From assembly GCA_011317545.1 (NCBI GenBank), contig WUJK01000005.1:2604001-2668000 (forward strand): a stretch of DNA of 64,000 nt, in the 5' to 3' direction. Origin of the DNA: Coniella vitis (Eukaryota > Ascomycota > Sordariomycetes > Diaporthales > Schizoparmaceae). A program made the position numbers and the translations under genes. Below the pieces are notes generated by a model that was given only the letters and a program-made list of their open reading frames with translations, was not told where the DNA came from and made no database searches. Shown here piece after piece: positions 59,446 to 64,000 of the stretch (position 1 is the first letter of the stretch; each line of letters starts with the position of its first letter).

Positions 59446-60408
59446 TCATCTTCTATCACTGCCACCACCAGGGGGCCCGCTTGGGTTGAAAGGAGGCGGT
59501 GGCATGCCGGGGAAGCCACCAGGAGGCGGGAATTGGAAGTTCGGCGGAGGCACACCGCCCGGACCTGGCGGAGGGAAGGGCAGGCCACCTGGAGCTCCTG
59601 GAGGAGGTGGGAAGGGAAGACCACCAGCGCTGCCTGGTGGTGGAATGGACAGCGGGGGTGTGTTTGTTGAACCACCTGGACCGGCTGCGCTACCACCTGT
59701 TGGCGTCGCGGCGTTTACCGGTGGTGGGAAGGGAGGAAGGGAGAAGTTGGAGCCTGGTCGGGGAGGAGCTGTGAGGATTGAAAGAACGTCGATTAGCACG
59801 ACGAATTGATGAAGGCCTTTTTGTCTGGCATGTATGAAGGAGTTGGCGACAACTTACGAATAGCAGGAAATCCACCAGACGCACCACCAGGACCTGCAGC
59901 GCCGCCTGCACCAGGCAACGCTGGGAATCCAGGCGGCGGGACACCTCCAGGAAAGGGAAACGGCGGCAACCCGCCAGGAGCAGGGAACGATACACCACCC
60001 GGAGGGGCACCGAGGGGCGCTCCGGGGAATGCGCCACCAGGAGCACCGGCCGCGGCGCCAAAGCCACCGGGGCCGCCAAGACCACCCATTCCTCCGAGAG
60101 CGCCGGGCTGGTTGTGCGGCAGCATGGGGTTGTTGTGGGCCTGACCCTCTGCGGCGTAGGAGGAGGTGATGGAGTCAATAACGGACTGGGCCTTTTCGTG
60201 GCCGATTTGCTGATAGTAGTCGATGACGTTGCGCAGGTGGTTACGGCCGCTGTTATGGGCCTTGCGCACACTCATGGAGTCGTGCGTGAGGTAGACATCG
60301 CAATAGTCGCAAAAGACTAGATTAATGAGCAAGGTTAGTCTTGGTGTGTGCGATGCGGCATGGGAGATTGAAGCTGCAGGGCGGGGGAAGATGCTTACAC
60401 TTGGGCAT
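59446..60408 (-). CDS. YHC1: U1 snRNP protein C (U1-C), 263 aa
   Basis: Three exons: 60408-60399 (10 nt: Met-Pro-Lys plus one base), 60316-59858 and 59768-59446. Introns start GTAAGC and GTAAGT. The first ends TAG, the second CAG. The splice yields MPKFFCDYCDVYLTH, the invariant start of U1-C. The matrin-type C2H2 zinc finger uses Cys6, Cys9, His24 and His30, followed by SGRNHLRNVIDYYQQIGHEKAQ. U1-C binds U1 snRNP and stabilises pairing with the 5' splice site. After residue 60 the protein is almost entirely Gly/Pro/Ala-rich (GGPGGFGAAAG, PPGGVSFPAPGGLPPFPFP), as in other fungal and animal U1-C. Without the mini first exon the finger would lack its N-terminus. It is divergent from the p24 gene. 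Confidence 0.96.
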
Positions 60409-60999
60409 CCTGGCTGCTGTACTCGAGAATATTCTGATACAGAGGAGTAGGATTATAGCCGCCCGTGTCGTGTTGAGGTGGGTGGTGATTTGGCGAGCGA
60501 TGGTGTAGGCGTATGTTGTCGTGGTGGAGGCAAGTGAATGGCGGCGACCTCTTGCCGCAAACGCGACAAGGCTGGAAAACGAGCAAGGCTAACGACCCTT
60601 GCAAGTTGCCAGGGTATGGCTTGCAGCAAACGCGCTGGTCAGATGACTCAGCATTCATCTCCCCTCATACATAGTATACCATGTATTATGTAAGGATTTC
60701 CTGCCCATTGCTTTGAAGCTACCCCAGCTGCCCAGCACAGTATCGATCCCAGAAGCGGCAACCTTATACCCCTGCCCCTGGTTCTTGCCAGCTAAGGACA
60801 CCTTCGGTTTCGCAAAGGTGCTGCGAAGTGTTTCCCGCGCCGCAGCCCAGCAGCAGCAACAGTTTACATCAGTACACCACGAAACCGCCGCCGCTCAGAT
60901 CTCCCCTTCTCTCTCCCGCGCTCTCTTCGACGAGCCTACGAACAAGAAGAGAGCTAGACAATCCTCCAACCCGTCGCCTCCTCTTGATTTCACGCCACC
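60409..60999. promoter_or_regulatory. Bidirectional promoter between U1-C and Erv25
   Basis: 591 nt separate two divergent start codons. It contains one TACATAGTA copy (60668-60676) in the middle and C/T-rich sequence on the p24 side. Shared regulation is possible but unproven. Confidence 0.6.
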
Positions 61000-61931
61000 A
61001 TGGCTCTGCCGCAATTCCTACTGCGGTATGTCTGCAGTCTGGTGCTGTTTGTCGCCTGTGCGCAGGCGCTCAAGTTCGACCTGCAGGCCACCTCGCAATC
61101 ACACGACAGCAAGAAGGAGAGATGTGTGCGCAACTTTGTGGCCAAGGACACGCTCGTCGTCGTGACAGCTACGGTTGGCGGAACAAAGGGCGATGGCATG
61201 CGCGTGAATATGCACGTGAGTACATGAGACCGGATGGGCGCCATTTTGGAGCTGGCCACGGCAGCAAGAATAAAGGAGGCGGGCGTTGCGTATAGTGGGA
61301 CAAAAAGCATTGACAATGTGGCTGTTCTAGATCCGCGATGCGGTTGGCAATGAGTACGGAAAGCCACAGGACGTTGTTGGCGAGCAAAGGACAGTCTTCA
61401 CATCACACGCCGACGCAGCATTTGATGTCTGCTTCGAGAATCTCTTGACAGGATGTACGTTGCAACCCTCCTTTCCTCTCGCTTACTCGAGCTACTCAAA
61501 CACTCAAACTAACCACACCTCTCTCCATGAAACAGCCCAGAGAGTCAACGACCCGACCCGCCACATTGAGCTGGATGTCGACATTGGCGCCGACGCTAAG
61601 GACTGGTCCGCAATCCAGGCTACTGAGAAGCTCAAGCCCGTCGAAGCTGACCTGCGACGCATGGAGGAGATGGTAACGGAGATTGTCAGCGAAATGGACT
61701 ACCTGCGATCGCGCGAGCAAAAGCTGCGCGACACCAACGAGAGCACAAACAACCGCGTCAAGTGGTTTGGCTTTGCGACCACCTTCTTGCTCCTTGCTCT
61801 GTGGGTGTGGCAGGTTCTGTACCTGAGAGCGTACTTTAGGTGAGTTTTGCTGGTCTAGGAGTGGAGTTTGTCGACGAGTTCGCAATACTGACAATGTTCT
61901 TCCACGTCTTAGGTCGAAGCATCTTATTTAA
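61000..61931 (+). CDS. ERV25: p24 family cargo receptor, Erv25-type, 220 aa
   Basis: Four exons: 61000-61215, 61331-61454, 61536-61839 and a 19-nt last exon 61913-61931. Introns start GTGAGT, GTACGT and GTGAGT and end in TAG, CAG and TAG. All phases agree. A signal peptide (1 to about 23, ending AQA) precedes LKFDLQA. The GOLD domain has the two cysteines RCVRNF and DVCFENLL. A coiled coil follows (EADLRRMEEMVTEIVSEMDYLRSREQKLR, in part) and one membrane segment (WFGFATTFLLLALWVW). The short cytosolic tail ends YLRAYFRSKHLI, very like yeast Erv25. Members cycle between ER and Golgi in COPII/COPI vesicles and sort GPI-anchored and other cargo. The last exon supplies RSKHLI, part of the coat-binding tail. 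Confidence 0.95.
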
Positions 61932-62652
61932 ACCATATAACTCGCTATGAGGATATCAAGACGAGAAAGTACGGCACCACAGTATCCTGAAACTGACCAG
62001 GGCTCGAAAATGCGTGGCTGTCTCTCGTATTGAGACGGGAGACTGGGGAAAATAGGGCTGAGAAGACTCTCAAACAATATATGTACACTTTCTGTCCGCA
62101 AAGGAAGCACTGAATGAAGAAACGCAACGAACAAAATGGCATATCAACTTTTGCATAGAAGCATCTCTCAAAGAAGATATTGACAAAGAGGCCAGAGCGA
62201 AGTAGCAGCGTAAAAGATTATTCTTGCGACAGCTCGCAACAGTGTTCGCAAAAGCGCAACATCACAACACGCAGAGAGCAGCAGAATTGCCCAATCTGGA
62301 CAAGGAGACAGTAATTGTACCGTAGTATGAACAAAAAGTCACTGCCCAGGCGGTCGTTGGGTCTAGCTCCGGATCCTTCCTTGGCCGGCCGATGCCGATT
62401 CCAGGGGAACTTGGGGACCAACCCAAAAAGCTCCGGCCCGCCACGCACAGCCGGGACCTCGGCAGTCTATGACGCGGAATCGGGACCCTTCGTTCGAGGG
62501 TCAGAAATTCTTCTTCTCCGGCAGTCCGGTACCTACCTTGTTGCAGCAGCGCCTGTTCATTTCATTACTTGCCCCCATTTCCCAACTCCATCGCAAGCAA
62601 CACCACCCATCAAACAACAAATAAGCACAGCGCAAAAACAGCAGTACCAAAC
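61932..62652. other. Intergenic: 3'UTR and promoter
   Basis: The left part is the p24 3' flank. The right 100 nt are C/A-rich leader of the SDH assembly factor. No other gene is seen. Confidence 0.65.
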
Positions 62653-63551
62653 ATGAACCCCCTCGTACAACGTGCTGCTCGGCCCATCACCCGGCGCATC
62701 TTGCTCGCCGGCACCAGCTCCTCCACAACTACACCAGCACGCTGGCAGAGCAGCAACAGCGGGCCCTATGACCCCGTCGTCAAGGGCGAGCTAGGCGTAG
62801 GCGAGCTTGAAGGCGCCAAGTTCCGCATTGAGCCCTTGCGGCGAACAGGCGAGGATGCTACCACGATGCGGGCACGATTGACTTGTATGTGCTCACATTC
62901 CAGATCCATTCCAACCCCCCCACCGGTGCCTTCACAGCTTTCGCCACAATGTTAAGGTCTCGTTGTTTGTTTGGCTAATGGGGGACAAAATTATACAATA
63001 CAGATCAATCCCGCAAACGTGGCACCCTCGAATCAGACCTCCTGCTCTCCACCTTTGCCGCGCAGCACCTGCCCACCATGACGCCCGCGCAAATGAGCGA
63101 ATACGATCTGCTCCTCGACGAAAACGACTGGGATATATACTACTGGGCGACACAGAGCGAAGAGCAACCCTCCACCACAGCAAACACCCCCGCCGCGGGA
63201 TTCCAAAACTCAGAGCCGTATCTGGGAACGCAAGGACAGGGCGTGCCAGAGGTGGCTGATGGTGGTGCTACTACTACTACTACCACCACCAACAACGGTG
63301 GTGTACAAGAAGGGGACGTGGCCAAGAAGAGCGGCCCTGTGGCGCCTGCAAAGGGCGAATGGGCACAGACTGTGGGGACCTTCAAGCCTGCGTATCGCCC
63401 TGTCCCTGCGCGGTGGAAGAAGAGTGAAATTCTGGGAATGATACGGGCACACGTCAAGGAGAGAAGTGCGGCGGGCGTGTTGGGGAATGGGAGGGAGAGG
63501 GAAACGGCCGAGGGAATGGCATTCATGCCTGCTTTGGGAGCGAGGAAGTAA
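62653..63551 (+). CDS. SDH5: Succinate dehydrogenase assembly factor 2 (SDHAF2/Sdh5), 259 aa
   Basis: Two exons: 62653-62884 and 63004-63551. The intron starts GTATGT and ends ACAG. The join produces TYQSRKRGTLESDLLLSTF, the family signature. The N-terminus is basic and Ser/Thr-rich (about 1-35), consistent with a mitochondrial presequence. The core continues MSEYDLLLDENDWDIYYW. The protein promotes covalent FAD attachment to Sdh1 in the mitochondrial matrix and so is needed for complex II. A low-complexity insert (about 135-185) contains a seven-Thr run. Its C-terminal region (KSEILGMIRAHVKERSAAG) follows. SDHAF2 in yeast is about 160 residues, so this form is longer at both ends. Confidence 0.94.
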
Positions 63552-64000
63552 GGGAGTCAAAAGGGCAAAGGTTAGAAAGTTGGGAAAGTCAATGAGTCGA
63601 GAGAGGAACGTGGTTCTTGGATTGGGCGGGGAAACCCTACAAGAACGTTGTACGTGGAAGCAGCAAACGAGATATTCGATGAATCTTCGAGGTTGGTATT
63701 ATTTGGCTGTGCCTATCGTGTCCTTCATATCTAAGGACTACATATACAACAAGCTCATCATTGGATGACCCAAAGAAATGTACATATACATATATTTCTG
63801 TTCCAGTCCCGTTACAAACATTGTCCAGAAACAATAGCAACTACTATATCATATGATAAGGGCAATTATATTAACATTACAAGCTGCCGCCAGTGTTATA
63901 CTAAAACATTCTGTAATATTCGTCAGACCATACTCGCATGTGGCTTAACGTTGAACACCACAATGTGCTCGCAATTGTTCGATCGTCATACCAAATGTCC
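63552..64000. other. 3' flank at window end
   Basis: AT-rich sequence after the SDHAF2 stop. No gene is recognisable before the window ends. Confidence 0.6.

Overview
The window is nuclear DNA of a filamentous ascomycete, probably a Sordariomycete close to Hypocreales. Genes carry short introns (about 60-135 nt) with GT..AG ends, and several contain a CTAAC/CTGAC branch site. Leaders are pyrimidine-rich. The gene set is typical of mould genomes: Flc/TRP-like channel, SUR7/PalI, DUF3433, a Ser-rich GPI-type wall protein, p24, U1-C. The assignment to a class is inference; no rRNA, tRNA or other taxonomic marker was found.

Layout. 0-7.2 kb: a decayed GMC oxidoreductase, then a 913-aa DUF3433 membrane protein. 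7.2-13.5 kb: a long gene-free interval with homopolymers and a CAGT microsatellite. 13.5-20 kb: an Flc/TRP-like channel and a poly-Q protein with a bromodomain-like segment. 21.2-22.7 kb: a secreted PLC-like phosphodiesterase (minus). 26.2-30.4 kb: a convergent pair, SUR7/PalI protein (plus) and an amidohydrolase (minus). 31.9-38.6 kb: a CBM48/AMPK-type glycogen-binding protein (minus) and an HD-domain hydrolase (plus), separated by 4.9 kb. 41.9-43.4 kb: a Ser-rich GPI-type wall protein (minus). 47-50.9 kb: a convergent pair, GH27 alpha-galactosidase (plus) and an HxxxD acyltransferase (minus). 54.8-63.6 kb: a denser block of a large Ser/Arg-rich protein, U1 snRNP-C, Erv25/p24 and SDH assembly factor 2.

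I rebuilt nine spliced genes by joining exons at phase-compatible splice sites. These include a 10-nt coding first exon (U1-C), a 19-nt last exon (Erv25) and a probable 5'UTR intron ending 4 nt before a start codon (SUR7). The genes do not form an evident pathway or cluster. The cell-surface theme (Flc, SUR7, PLC-like, GPI protein) is probably coincidental.

The strongest unexplained signal is non-coding. A 9-bp motif, TACTATGTA or its complement TACATAGTA, occurs about 20 times, always between genes and almost always 5' of a gene. It includes a perfect 16-bp palindrome and overlapping tandem copies. In contrast, G-tracts of 8-14 nt lie almost only in 3' flanks. I did not find a convincing new multi-gene system.
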